Positions 43,601 to 55,762 of a DNA stretch of 55,762 bases are shown one piece after another. The translations under genes were made by a program, and so were the position numbers. The stretch comes from Mansonella perstans (Eukaryota; Nematoda; Chromadorea; Rhabditida; Onchocercidae), in NCBI GenBank assembly GCA_037074765.1, contig JBAMDO010000282.1, positions 1 through 55,762 of the forward strand, written 5' to 3'. Position 1 is the stretch's first letter. Each line of letters opens with the position of its first letter. The notes below the pieces were generated by a model. That model searched no databases and was not told where the DNA came from. It saw only the letters and a program-made list of their open reading frames with translations.

Positions 43601-46600
43601 GAATTTTTAAATTAAGTATTAAAAAGAAGTTTAGAAGAATTGCATTTCTGGTTTTTTAAATTTTATTCCTTTAATGAATTTTTTTTTCAGTACATTTTGG
43701 AAGTTTTTTTTTAATTAATTATGGTAAGAAAATGGAAGAAAAATTACTAAAGTTACCAAATAGATTAATTAATGAATCTTCGAATTTTTTACTTTTAAAA
43801 TTCAGTTCTTATCAGTTCTGTGCGTTCAATTATTTTATCCACAGAAATGATTGTTGAATTTTTTCTTGTAAATTCTGAACTTTTCAATTATTTTATTTTT
43901 TTTTTGTTGTAAAAAAATTTTCGATATTTTCAAGGTCATCCTAAGATGACCTCAATAAAAAAAACGAAAAAACTAACTGAGGAAATGATTTATTCAATTT
44001 TGATATCATGGATTTTTATAGTACGATAAATTGCCATTTTTTACTTTGCCAAATTGTAATTTTGTCAAATTTTTTTTTTAGAAGTGAAATTTTTACTAAA
44101 TGTGAAATAATAATAAGGTAATACATATATACACTGTGCACTTTTGCATATCTGATTCTGTTTGGACAGATGCGCCTACGACAATATGCCTAATTATAGA
44201 CATTCAGTTATAAAGAATGCCAGTTATATCGATGGATACTATTATTGCCATATAAGCTTTATATGGTTGTCCTTGCTGTGCTTGTTGACATTGCTATTAT
44301 TACTGTCTGCCACAAAGATTAATACTACCGCTAATATTAAAACTACAATCACTATTAGCACTGCAGACATAATTATCATTTTTCATAAAGAATACTAATA
44401 TTCTTATTATTATTACAACAATTGTATATTATGATTATTAGTTGTTGTAATACTCTGTTATAATAACTACTGTTACAACAATTGAATTACTATTATAATT
44501 ATTATAATTGCCACATCTGTTGTTTACCATTTATTATAAGTGTTACCATTATCATCACAGCAACTACTATTTGCTAATAATCAGCAGTTATAAGAGTTAT
44601 TACTGATATATTCCTGTTACAATAATTACTACATTTAGTGATAGTATTTATTTCAACGACTACCGTTACTATTGTAATAATTTGCTACATCTATAGATTA
44701 TCGTTTGTTATATAAGTACTACTATTATTACTGTAATACATTAACTGATCATCAGTTGTTATGAAGACTGTAACTGATAGTACTGCTACCGTTACAAGAG
44801 TTAGTAAATCAAATGCTACTGTTGCAATTAATTTTGCTTCTACAGTTAGCAGTGATGATCAGTGGCCAACATATATTTATAAAAGAAATGGAAATACTGG
44901 TAATGATAGCAAATTTAATAATAATGATAAATGCTTATCATAAAAATGAAATTGATAATAGTAATAATAATAAATAACATAGAATTTGTCTTTTATCAAT
45001 GTCACTTCTTTCTGTAGTGCCATTACTATCACCATTGTTATTATATTACTGCAAACATCATTTTCGCTAACTTTGAATTAATATTATTCTTAACAAAAAT
45101 CATCATCAGATCTACATTTTTCATTCCCTATCGGTCAATCATTATCATTCTTATTGCATAACACAAATTTATGTCATACCTTGCTATGTTTATCAGCATA
45201 TGAATAGAAATTTAAAAAATAAATCACTAAGCAATTTGAGGCGAAAAAAAATCATACACATGATATATCAGTGAAATATGTTATCATTTAAAGTGATATT
45301 TTTCAAGGCAAATATTAAATCAATCAAATTTGCAATAATATTTTGAAACAATCGAATTTAGAAAAAGATTAAATTTATTTTATCTATACATATTTTAGTT
45401 TTTCTTTTTTTTTTTTTTTTTTCATTATTTACCTTTACAGATGGTTTTATGGATGTTGGTAATAGGCGAATTAAAATTAAAGAAATGTCAGATATTTTGG
45501 CATCAAGATTTGCATTTATTACAGGTATGTTTGCTTTTTTTTTTATTTTCTTTTTGTTTGTAATTAAATTACATATTAATTAATGATTTTTTTTGCTCCA
45601 TTTGTGCCATTTTTTGTCCTTTATATTATTTTTTGGAATAGGAAAACAATGAAAATAATAATTTTCAAATTCAAAACTTCTATTTCAATAGAAACTTGTT
45701 GCACTTGTTGCATTTGTCCTTGTTGCATTTGTATGACTTTTCCAAAGTCGAAAAATTCATAAAATTATCTCATAACCAAATGACAGTTAGTTGTGGGATA
45801 ATGCTATAGAGTTATGATTATAATTATAATTATTAAGTTATAAGACGATCTTTAAGTTCGATTCCAGAAATGCACAATTTATGCCAGAAAAAAAGTATTG
45901 CTGCATTGAAATTATCTCTTATCATTAGCAGTTCTGGAAATTATTAAGCATTCAATAGACATTGATGGAGTACATAAGAAGTTGAATTTGCTAAATTATT
46001 TCATTTTAATTCATCTAAAAAAATTAATTAAGTTACCGTAATTTTTATAAATCATAAAGAGGTTTTACGAACAACGTTGTTTAAGCATCATTTTATCATA
46101 TTATGGCAAAACATTTAAAATATTTTTTTTAAATTTCATTTTAAATAACAAATACTGTTGGATTTTCTTAAATATTTTGAGTTCATGCTTACTAATTTTA
46201 TTTAATCTAGCTTATTTAATTAAGTTCAATAATTTTTGTTGATCAAAGAAAATGTATAAACAACAGCTATTTATTATTTACTTTCACTTCAGAAATTTTC
46301 AAAATTCAATTTTTTTTTTGGAAATTTTAATTCTTACTATTTTTGTTATTTTTACTAACAGTACAATAACTTATTTAGTAGCATAAATTGTTTACTTCAA
46401 AGCACAAAATGTTTTTCCATTAAAACTCTAAAATTTCTAAAAAATACCGTCGAGGCAAAATAAAAAAATGATTGATTTTTTTATCGAAATAAACATTTTT
46501 ATACTTCTTCTTAAACTTAACATTCGAATTATTCGATTGCATACATCTTTAATTGATTTCTTTGTTAAACACGTTCTATTTGATTTCATATTTCATAAAT

Positions 46601-49600
46601 TCAAAATAAATTTTTTCCAAAATATTCATTGATTGCTATACGATAATTATTTCACTCACTGATATTACTATTAATTTGTAAAATATTTTCAACATCCAAT
46701 TGTTTCCTATTTTCCCTTTCGAAAATAAATGAAATTGCATTGAGCAGCTATTGAGATTGCTCGAAATTAAAAAGTTTAAAACTTTATTTTAATAATTCAA
46801 GTGCTTGATTTTAATGTAAGCACAACTTACTAATATTATCATTAACAGTATATTATTGTTACTGTTGGTAATATTATCTTTATTATTGTTTATTGATATT
46901 AAATACTTAAATACTACTATTTACTGATATTAAATACTTGAACTGAATATACACGCCATCGGTAAAGCGGCACGATCAGGTGAGAAAAACAAAAAGGGAT
47001 CAATTTAAGTTTGAAGAGAATTTCAGTGATTAAACAGCTGTTACTATGCAAATAAATACTTTCTACTCCTTTCTTTATCTTTTTGGTTTCTATTTTTATT
47101 TCTGTTTTTAAATTGCAAAATTACTATAGCCTCAATAAAAATTAAGCGAACATTTTAAATTTACATCCTCCTTTTATTTTCTTTTCATCAAAAATTCAAA
47201 TTTCTTTTCTGCTTCATTATTTTCCTTTTCCTTTCTTTCTTTGCATTACAAAATATTGAAAAAATCAAATTAAAACAAATCGCAATAAAAAAAATAATTT
47301 CAATGTATATTCCTGCAAATATCATTTTATTAAGTGTTTCAGTACAGTATGCTGCTTCAGCCACATGTATCTACATAAGTTTTACAAAGTGATTTTTTTC
47401 ACCATAGAAATAATTTATTGTATGCATTACAATACTTGAAATTAATGCTGCAAATATCATATTTTTCCCTATTTTTCAAATCAATTAATTTTCAATTACA
47501 ATAACATTTCTCATATTATTCTTCAATCTTTAAAAAGTAGAAACAGGATGTGTTTGTTTCTTTAATGTGAGCATGAGAGATGAAATTTGAATATTTTCCT
47601 AAATCACTTCTTTAAATCTCCTAGTGTCATCAGCATTTCGGATATTTATTATTTTTAAATTCCAACTATACCAATTATTCACTATTTTTATCCAAACAGT
47701 TGTTTCAGAAAATATTAGACTTTTAATACTTGCATAGCTAAAAAAAGGTTCAGTGATACAAGTACTTTTGTAAATTGAAATAGAAAACAATCGTCAAATA
47801 ATATTTTTTCCAAACATTCATTCTTATTTTCATTTGTTGCCAATTGATTCTATTGATTACCAGTTCATTCCCTTTTTCGTGAAAACTACATTCACTCAAA
47901 AAAAATGAATTTTAAAAAATAAAATTCCAAATATCCTTATTTACAATTAGAAATTATGCATGAACATTGTAAAAATAAGTTCATTTTTCTGCTGACGAAA
48001 AATAATAATGACAATCAATCAATACAAAATCAATGGGAATTGCCATAAATATTTATTTCTGGACACATACTGGACATATATACACTTCTTTCCCGATTTT
48101 TCTCAAAAAAAAAGTCATCAAGATTAATTTTTTCCATTTCAATTTCATTCAAATAACCAATTGATCGAATAGGAATAGAAATGTGAAAGGAATGTGGTGC
48201 ATAATTAATTATCTTTTCATTTCGAAAATTTTTGAAAAATGAAAGGGAAATGCTTTGAATAAACGAAATGATTCATTTTTTCTTATTAAATTAAACTTAT
48301 CCTTTTTCATTATTTTTTCTTTTCAGCATGCTTATGCTTCTTAATTTCCATAATATCTGAAGCTTTTTCAATGAATTTGTAATTAGAAAAAGTCGATATT
48401 TTTATTTTTGTTTGTAAAATATACTTTTAATTAAAGATATCTGCGATAGCACTAAAATTTTCGTACCAATAAACATTTTAGGATTAATTCAATTCAGATA
48501 TTAAAATCTACAATTGAATTTGTGAATGGAATATTAAAAAATTTATACAAAATATGAGGAAACGAAAAATTACTGATATATCACAATCAAACAGAAAGCT
48601 AAAAAATGGATTACTGGAAATGAATAATCAAATAACGATACTCGATTCTTAATTCGATCATTTAATAATTACAATATTTTTTTCCTTCCAACTTTTACGT
48701 ATTTTAAATTATTAATATTAACTATTTTCTCTATTTTTCCCAATTATTTAGAATTTTTGGAAAATTTATTCCCATTGCGAGTTTTTTAAATTTATCGCTT
48801 TCTTCAATTCTTTTATGTGTTCAGTTGTTTTTTTCTTTTAACATTAATAAATTTTTGTTTTTTTTTTATCTTTTTCTAATCTTCGTGAAAAATTTTTTTC
48901 CTCAAATTATTGTCGTACAAAATATTTTTATAATTTGTGGAGGTAATAAAGCAAGTTCTGCACTGGTTGACTTTCTGAAATTTAAGCCAAGAAAAAAACC
49001 ATTCATCACTGAGTTAATTGACAGCCAAAGTCGTAAATTATCTTTGGTAGTGTAATTTAGAAATAGTCTTATTTGCTTCGGCATAACTAAATGGGGTCTT
49101 GTTTGTTCTTCCATAATATTTTGAATAATTAAGTTCACAATTTTAATATTTACATTTAACACATCTGATGTTTTCTTTTTTCATTTTCATCACAGAATCT
49201 TTGACAGTTATCTATAAATTATCGCCATTAATAAGCGCGTTATCAAATTCTATCGAAGGCTTAACTAGTTAAAATTAATTGTCTTTTTGTGTAACATATG
49301 ATGCTGATTGGAATACTATTTCGCATCACTGGTACATGGATAATAACTTGGTTTATCGTGAGAAATGCTAACCAGCAATTATTTTCACATTTTTTCAACG
49401 GTAATTATGTAATTTCTTCACCAATTACTGTAGTTTGAAAATTTCGTCATTTCTTAATTCATGATTGAAAAATAAATTTTGAAAAATAATTTTTAAAAAG
49501 CGGAAGATTTCATTGACATAGGATGGTAAAATAATTTATGTTTCATTAAATGACTTTCGTTATTTTATTTCAAATTATTTATCTTTCTCTTTTCGTTTGT

Positions 49601-52600
49601 TTATTTTTTCTTTTTTGTTTTATTTAATGCAAAATTTTTTTGGCTGAAATTTATTTTTAAGAAATTTGCCTTGATATATGTTATATCAAATTTATTTTGA
49701 TATTATGAAAACTTTTCTTCGCTTTTTATAAAGAATTCCTTTTGAAATTTAATCATTCTTTATTCATCTAATTTTTTCATTTTATAAAAAATAATTATTT
49801 TGGAAAGTAATTATTGATTAATGAGGAAGAAAATTAATGTTGATTTTTAGCAAAGAAAAACATGTTTAATTATTGTCAATTTTGAGGTTCTCGTACGAAA
49901 GACGGTAACCCGGTACTTATCTTTCCGGATAGTAGATCTCAATTAACCGATGAAGAACTTGATCTTCTCGTCTCTTATCTTCTTCAAATACCTCCGTAAG
50001 TTCCCTTTTCTTGGATAAACTTAATTCAACAAATTTCCCAATTTTTTTTTGCGTCTTTTTCACTTTCAGCACTTTCGGTTTCATTTCAGTCGGAAACGTA
50101 ATAGAAACGGTAAAGAATGGAATTAATCGAACTAAGTAATGAATATTGGAAATGCTTCAATCATAATTTTAGACTCGAAGAAGAGCAAAAAAGTTATGTA
50201 ATTATTATTGACAGACGTATGGATAAATGGTCTTCCGTACGCTTATTGCTTTCTTATCTGATGGTAAGCGTAAATAATTTAAATTTTATTTTTTCCAGAC
50301 ACATCATCCATCAGCTCACGGCAATTTAAGAAATTTAAATTTCATTTAAGAGAAAATAGAAGTTAGAAAAATTTGCAATTATCTGCGTGTTCTTTTAATC
50401 CTTAAACAATCCTTAAACAATGCGAAACCATACGGATGAATGTAGCCTTATAATTAAACGGCAAAGTTTTTTAATTAATCTAAAATTCAAAGAGATGAAA
50501 GAAATGGAAAGTGGGCGATGGTATTAATATTCTGGTAGTGATTTCAATTATAAATCAGATTTCGATAGCTTTTCTTGGCCTTTTTTTCAAGTTTTTTCTT
50601 AAATTTATGCTTCTTTTTTATTTGTTCGGTAAAAAATGAATAACAACAAAAAATTTATTTTAAAAGTTTTTTCTATTTCAACTTTTTGGGCTGTTCGAAA
50701 TTTTTAGAGAGAAATAATTTATTGTTTGATAATGATGCAGCAAAACAAATGAAGGCAATAAATTGTCATTTCAAATTTAAAATTTAGAAAAAAAAGGAAA
50801 CAAGCCGACAAATTTCTTGCAATTTCTTCTTCTAATTAATAATTTAAAATTTTTAAAGCTTTACAATAATTTCCAACTTTCATTAATTAAAAGTCTGGAA
50901 AATTCAATTAACCTGTTTCACTGAACTTCAATTAAAAGTCGTTAATGAATTTTGAAAAAGTTGAAACTTCTTGAAATTAAAATTTCTTACAACTTTAGAA
51001 CTTTTATTTTATTCATTAATAACTTTTAATTGACATTCAATGAAATAGATCAATCAAAATTTTCAGTTTTTTTTCATTTATTATTTTTTTTCAATTTGAA
51101 TATTTCCATCTATTTCTAGTCCGTTTCATCCGTTTAACATCACTTCGCATAAATTTTAATTTTTATACTTAATTGATCTCATTAAAAGTAGTTTGTTGTT
51201 AAATCGATTTGCTCTGAATTTCGAACAAATAAACCACTAATCAATAATTAGTTGACCAATGTTTTGTTTAATAATTGAAATATGAGGAATTAATGAGAAA
51301 TTTTTGATACGTTATTAACAAATTATTCAAATTTTATAAAATTGAATTTTTTGTCGAACTGTTTAATTTGAAAAAATTTGAACTATTTAATTTAAATTTA
51401 TATACTTAACATTTCAAAACGTAAGTAATAAATTATTCTGAATAAAGAAAATAAGTAAAGAGAGGAATCAAAATTATCAAGTGTTTCAGTATAATTTTAA
51501 AACCTAAACAATTTTTCGCCAAAAAATTTAAAAATTTAGCGAAAAATTTTATACAGGTTTATGATTTTGATTTATTATTTTGTTTTTTTCGTATAAAAAG
51601 ATTGCTAATTTTAAAAGTGAACAAACCTACATAAAGTTTAATAAAAGGAATCGTTAGTAATGAAGAAAAGTGCGAAGTGCATAATAAGTGGTAAAATAAT
51701 TAATTCAAAATAGGAAATTTATTCGGAAATAATATTTTCTATTTGTTATGGGACAAAACTCGCAAAAATAAAACGGCATAACATGTGATGAAACATAAAT
51801 GTGATCAAGTTACCTATTTTCCGGCTTAGAATTAAAATCGAATTGGGATTTAAGCAAAGTAATGAAGCGAAAAAAGAAAGTTACTTTGAAAAAAGTGGTA
51901 ATTTGAAAGAAGGAAGGAAAGTTTGTGTTGCAGCAACTGATAAAAGCTCAAATGAGTCCAGTTTCAAAAGAAAAAAAAACCTTAAATTCACCATATTCTC
52001 ACGAATTTTCTCACGAATCATTTAACACAATTTATTGTCTAAGTTATAATCATTATCATCGTTACTATTTTTTTTGTAAGCACTTCGTGAAATTTGAATT
52101 TACTTCATTTACTTTGCTTCTTTTAGTTTATTTTTGTTTTCATTCATTTTTGCTTTTATGAAACTCTGTACCTTTTGTCGTTTCTAAAAATCAAATTAAT
52201 ATGGTTTCTTCTTTCATCCTTGGCATTTCATCGTTGTTTCATTTAAAAAACGAAAAAAGCGAAGAAATGGGAGAAGGTCAAGTGCTATTCATTTCTCACA
52301 ATTTTCAAAATTATTTCTGCTTTTTTCTATTCATTCTCTCTTTCTTCGAATTTTCATTTGTGTTATAAAATGTCTTTTAGCATAAGAAATAAATCTTTTC
52401 AATTTATTAAAATTTCAACATTTTAAATCCTTTTATTCTCCTATTGTTCATAATTTCGAAACTAAATTTATTTCGTTTTTTCAAAATGCTGTCAAAACAT
52501 TTCGCAGTTTCAAAAGAAGTATTTAAGCATTTTTCTTAAACTTTTTACTTTTTCTGTATTACATGAATTAATCCATTCTGTTCTCTACACAGTTTGTAAA

Positions 52601-53279
52601 TTGTTCGATTTTTTTTCAAAAAAAATATGTAGTGGCAAGAATGATGATAACATTTCTTAAATTCTTTCAAAATTTCATCAAAATTTTTGGTGCAACTTTT
52701 GCTGTTATTACCAACATCATCTTTTTGCGTTTTCTTTTTTTTTTTTTTTTTATTTTACGAAGATGGTGAATTATTTCAAAAAGTGTTTGAAATGTCCTAA
52801 AACTGAAAATACAAATATTTGCAACAAAATAAACAAAATGATACTTTGTAAAATACAGTTAGACAAAAATAAAAATAAGAAAATAATTTTGTAATTCAGT
52901 GATTAGGCTGTTAAATTTATTTAATTAATTGTCAATTCATACATTATTTAAATCTTTGCGTTGTTAAACCACTTTTCTTTCCTTTCTTTTTTTCAGAAAA
53001 AAAATTTATTAATTAATTACTTTTCTGCTCGTTGTTATTTCGAATCAATGAATTGAATATATTTTTCCTGAAAATATTTCAAATGACGAAATGACATGAA
53101 AAAAAATTAACAGTTAAGGTTAAATATCTAATTGATATTTTTTTCATGCACTCAATTTTGCATTGCAGAGCACATTTCCAAGAGCAGTTCGGATTGTACT
53201 TGTGTTAAAACCGGAAAGTGTATTGCAACGTGCACTTGAAGTGGGTTATCGTGGAATTGCTGAAGATTGCAAATTTAAG
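40519..53279 (+). CDS. MCF2L/DBS-like protein, N-terminal part with CRAL-TRIO/Sec14 domain (3' truncated by window)
   Basis: Exons 40519-40678, 41588-41817, 45441-45524, 49887-49995, 50173-50263 and 53169-53279 join in phase and give about 262 residues beyond any first exon. The first 130 or so are Ser-rich and without recognised domain. From ILASRFAFITG the chain matches a CRAL-TRIO/Sec14 domain: DGNPVLIFPD, EELDLLVSYLLQIP, VIIIDRRMDKWSSVR, FPRAVRIVLVLKPESVLQR. IDRRxDKWxSV and VLVLxP are typical of DBS/MCF2L and are less like Trio (VDMRGSKWDS). In those proteins the Sec14 domain binds lipid and restrains a downstream DH-PH module that activates Rho GTPases. The DH-PH part is not in the window, so the RhoGEF identity is inferred; a Sec14-only or SESTD1-like protein remains possible. 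Confidence 0.75.
40679..41587. other. RhoGEF-like gene intron, 0.9 kb
   Basis: AT-rich, no repeats of note and no supported frame; the open frames across 40679-40965 are low-complexity read-through from the exon. Confidence 0.7.
41588..41817 (+). CDS. RhoGEF-like gene exon: acidic/Ser region
   Basis: After GCTGTAG one base completes a Glu codon, then 76 codons including DFDLSALKKALKSTEFLEES and a Ser/Asp-rich end (MSEVSSDADDNW). Donor GTAAGT. No domain recognised; the amphipathic LSALKKALKS stretch may be helical. Confidence 0.87.
41818..45440. other. RhoGEF-like gene intron, 3.6 kb
   Basis: Contains a small AAT/AAC patch near 42250-42280 and a long degenerate triplet region at 44290-44990. 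Two frames near 44162 and 44761 are open but triplet-derived. A 21-nt T tract precedes the acceptor of the next exon. Confidence 0.65.
44290..44990. repeat. Degenerate triplet-rich region
   Basis: About 700 bp dominated by diverged ACT/ATT/GTT/AAT triplets, such as ACTATTATTA, TTACAACAATTG and GTTACTATTG, with local inverted phrases like ACAACAATTG and TTAGTTGTTGT. It looks like an ancient mixed trinucleotide array. Confidence 0.65.
45441..45524 (+). CDS. RhoGEF-like gene exon: start of Sec14 domain
   Basis: Completes an Asp codon, then GFMDVGNRRIKIKEMSDILA and SRFAFIT. The SRFAFITG junction corresponds to the KRFAYLSGG entry into the Sec14 domain of DBS. Acceptor TTTACAG, donor GTATGT. Confidence 0.88.
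45525..49886. other. RhoGEF-like gene intron, 4.4 kb
   Basis: Mostly AT-rich. Near 46885-46945 a phrase TGATATTAAATACTT is tandemly duplicated. At 48940-49060 there is a less AT-rich patch with overlapping open frames on both strands that I cannot identify. Confidence 0.6.
49887..49995 (+). CDS. RhoGEF-like gene exon: Sec14 domain
   Basis: Reads GSRTKDGNPVLIFPDSRS then EELDLLVSYLLQIP. The junction Gly (G+GT) and the G-x-P-V-x-x-FP motif match DBS and Trio Sec14 domains. The acceptor is the rare TTTTGAG; reading from the upstream TTTTTAG at 49850 meets an in-frame TGA, so GAG seems to be used. Donor GTAAGT. Confidence 0.85.
50173..50263 (+). CDS. RhoGEF-like gene exon: Sec14 domain core
   Basis: One base completes Pro, then 30 codons LEEEQKSYVIIIDRRMDKW and SSVRLLLSYLM. 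The VIIIDRRxDKW strand is the strongest single match to the DBS/MCF2L class. Acceptor ATTTTAG, donor GTAAGC; phase 0 at the end. Confidence 0.92.
50264..53168. other. RhoGEF-like gene intron, 2.9 kb
   Basis: AT-rich, with a few A/T tracts (for example the T run near 52736-52751). The overlapping open frames at about 51801-52161 look like non-coding sequence. Nothing else recognised. Confidence 0.7.
53169..53279 (+). CDS. RhoGEF-like gene exon: Sec14 domain, last exon recognised
   Basis: 37 codons in phase 0: STFPRAVRIVLVLKPESVLQ then RALEVGYRGIAEDCKFK. It aligns with the SFPANLQLVLVLRP...FQRT segment of DBS. Acceptor TTGCAG, donor GTATGT. The following Sec14 strands are not found in the remaining 2.5 kb. 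Confidence 0.92.
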
Positions 53280-55762
53280 GTATGTGAATTTTTTTTTTAA
53301 TTTTATCTTATCTATTACAGATATCAAGCAAGATTATTTTCATCCTTTTCACTATACCATTAATAAAATTTGCATTTTCCGGTAGAACAGAAAGTCATTC
53401 ATTTAATTTTACCTTTAGAAATAACCGGCACTTTTGCGGAAGAACATTAAAATGTTTACTCTGTCAATTATTAAAGCATTCGTTTTGGCTTTTCACTGTT
53501 AATTCAGTTGACAAAATGTTTTTTTAACTTTATTCAACCTTATTTTGATACTAATTTCTCATTATTCCTCCTCCGATAATCCTCTGTATACCGTAATACA
53601 TTTTAGAATTACTTTTCGTAACAAAAACAGTAATCATAAATGATCAACACCCTATTATTTAGTCCAATTAATCCTTAATATTATCAGACAAAGAGCTTCT
53701 TTTCTAGAAATGAACAATGCAGTTTTATAGCCTGGGAACAAACTTATTAGTATACTTGAAATTTGATTAATTTACAATTTAAGAAATCGGTAATGTAATA
53801 AAACTTAAATTTCTTTTAAACTGATTTATATTAAGGAAATATTTTTAAGTTTTTTATCATTTTTTCACTTTTTTAATCGTTATTATTATCATTACTATCG
53901 TTGTTAATGTTATTGTAACTATTACTGTCAATATTATTATTTCTGCTGTAATTATTTTCTCTTCAGTAATTTCAAATAAGCTTTACTCGGCTCATTTTAC
54001 AGTAATATAAGAAATATTCATTATTGTGAACATTTTCACTGATAGTGTGAAATATTTTATTAATTTTATCTCTTCCTAATTATTAGTACTTATCATTTTA
54101 AAACGATATGAATTTGTAATTAAGCAAATATCGATTATGCTAACATTTAAAATAGTCTGATAATACAATTATGCTTAAGTAATTAATTTTGGAAATGAAT
54201 AATTACTACGAAACTTAAATTAAGGACTTTCTATTGTTGTAAAAAATATGAATGACAAAATTGGATAGCTATTTTTGTTATATTTTTAGTTACACTAATT
54301 ACTGCAAGTAATATTGATTGGAGAAGAAACAAATATTTGCTAAAATTTAAATCATTCTTTAGTCTATTTTTTATTTTTAAATTTCTTCACTTTCTTTGTT
54401 CACAATATTTTTTTCCCTTTGCTATCAATTTTGAATTTAAACAAATACAAAGATGAAAAAAAAAGCTTGTTGGAAAATTATGTCATTTTTGATAACTTTT
54501 TCTGCATTAAATAATAATTAAATTAAACGAAATTTCTTTCCTTTCCTTTTTTCATCTTTTCGTCATTCAAAAAGAAATTTTGCGAAAAAAAAAGGAATTC
54601 AATTTATTCGTATCAGTGCAGTACTGGCAATTATAATGACAGAAATTTTTTGAATGGCTTTAAATTTACAAAAAATTGACTTTAATTTTTAATTTTATTC
54701 AAGTCCAGGAACAAAAAAATATTATGCTGTAATAATACATCCGTCAGACAAGACAATTTCTAGCAATAACATGAAATTAAAATCTTTGAATCAAAATTTG
54801 ATTTTCAATTTTTCTTAAAAATTTGCAAGAACAGGTTTGCAAATTGTTTGGAAAAGGTTGCCTTCAAAAAAAAATTGCCATTATATTTCCATTATTAATA
54901 CAAATTTTTTTAAATTAAACTTCTTAATTTTTGTTAAGCTTTTTTCTTTTCTTAAATTTGCAAATTTTTCAGTGTACTCATTAAATATTAAAAAAATGTA
55001 AAGAATTTGAAAATTTTAGCATTTAACTTATTTATTCTCGCTCCAAACAGTACAGCAATTATATTCGTTCAAAAATTTTTCTCCTTTTTAGATTTTTACT
55101 AAACCTGCTTTTGTTTTTCTTTTTTTTGCTTTCTTCCATCTCACATTTACCCGACCCGCCCATTACTTAATCAAACCATCATCATTTTCCCCGCCTAAAA
55201 CTCTCAGTAAACTACTACAGAAATTTTCGTTTAATTGGAAAAGACAGGAAGGAAAACATAATGACTGATAATTTTATTTTTTTATTTTTCCATTCCACTT
55301 TTCAACATATTTTCATTTTTTCAGCTTTTTTTGCATTTTAATGAAGCAGCACAAATAATATGAGAGATATTTTAAATGATGGATATAATTTCTTTTTTTT
55401 TTTAGGATAAACCGGAAACCAGGAATGAATTGAACATTTTTTCATCATCTTTTTAGTTATTTATTATAGAATATTGAATTGTTGTATCTCTTTTTTTCCA
55501 ACTTCTTGAACAAGTTTTTATAATCTCATAAATTTACGAAATTAATGCTTTTTCGTTGATTTTTGATTTTTAAAATTGTTGCATTTAATGTATTTGAAAA
55601 AAAATACATACAGTACATAATAATGCAGCATAATGTACGATTAAAATACAGTAGTTTTGTATGCCGTATAGTACATAAATAATCGTGTATTATATGGCAA
55701 AACGATAAAAAAATTTACTGTAACAATGTAACAATACAATTACTTTTAATTGAAGATTTAAA
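53280..55762. other. Intron after last recognised exon, to window end
   Basis: AT-rich and apparently intronic. A CCGACCCGCCC-containing patch at 55150-55200 and a TACAGTACATAA repeat near 55610-55680 stand out slightly. A possible short alternative terminal exon at 55406-55456 is discussed as a finding. The next canonical exon presumably lies to the right. Confidence 0.55.

Noticed and set aside
44162..44398. 78-codon frame with a hydrophobic stretch, possible small membrane protein
   Set aside because: It starts at TTG and not ATG, and runs into the triplet-rich region that creates most of the frame.
45853..45880. GTTCGATTCC resembling a tRNA T-arm
   Set aside because: No complementary T-stem and no acceptor or anticodon stems at the right spacing.
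46950..46983. GC-richer GCCATCGGTAAAGCGGCACG followed by a CAG/GTGAGA donor-like site, possible cassette exon in the RhoGEF-like intron
   Set aside because: No acceptable acceptor in phase upstream and the preceding sequence is a duplicated TGATATTAAATACTT phrase.
1..55762. CRISPR arrays, prokaryotic operons, phage or endosymbiont insertions
   Set aside because: No regular spacer-repeat structure, no bacterial-type gene, and base composition is uniformly that of the host introns.

Overview
This is AT-rich eukaryotic DNA (my estimate is roughly three quarters A+T), full of homopolymer tracts, microsatellites and long introns. Splice acceptors are mostly T-rich ending in TTTCAG, TTGCAG or TTTTAG, and donors are GTAAGT- or GTATGT-like. 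With the protein similarities below, this points to a nematode. A filarial or other spirurid worm would fit the base composition and intron lengths, but that finer placement is inference. I found no prokaryotic genes, CRISPR arrays, rRNA or tRNA genes, and no intact transposon.

Layout, both recognisable genes on the + strand: (1) 1-8205, non-coding as far as I can see: microsatellites, an 81-bp pure AAT run, a perfect 3 x 39-bp minisatellite and a poly(A)/poly(T) inverted repeat. (2) 8206-29803, an EVI5-family Rab GTPase-activating protein (TBC domain plus long coiled coils). I could assemble it as 19 phase-consistent exons giving about 907 residues up to the stop; only its extreme N-terminus is unresolved. 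An 8.4-kb intron separates the TBC-domain exons from most of the coiled-coil exons. (3) 29804 to about 37.7 kb, 3' UTR and intergenic DNA with a few GC-richer islands and two short GC-rich hairpins. (4) About 37.7 kb to the window end, the 5' part of a second gene. Six well-supported exons encode a serine-rich N-terminal region followed by a CRAL-TRIO/Sec14 domain most like the MCF2L (DBS) class of Dbl RhoGEFs. Two alternative, phase-compatible first exons are possible. The rest of the Sec14 domain and any spectrin, DH or PH domains would lie beyond the right edge.

The first gene product should inactivate a Rab on endosomes or recycling membranes. The second, if it is a full DBS-type protein, would activate Rho-family GTPases at membranes. 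They are about 8-9 kb apart, too far for a typical nematode operon, and I see no reason to link their functions.

I did not find a convincing new biological system. The most checkable unusual features are a perfect 22-bp-arm hairpin in EVI5 intron 9, two degenerate minisatellites with units of about 28-30 bp in EVI5 introns (one repeating a GCATG motif), alternative 5' exons for the RhoGEF-like gene, a rare GAG splice acceptor, and two short linear motifs in EVI5 (a GTQVD LC8-type motif and a C-terminal DSGFQT degron-like motif).
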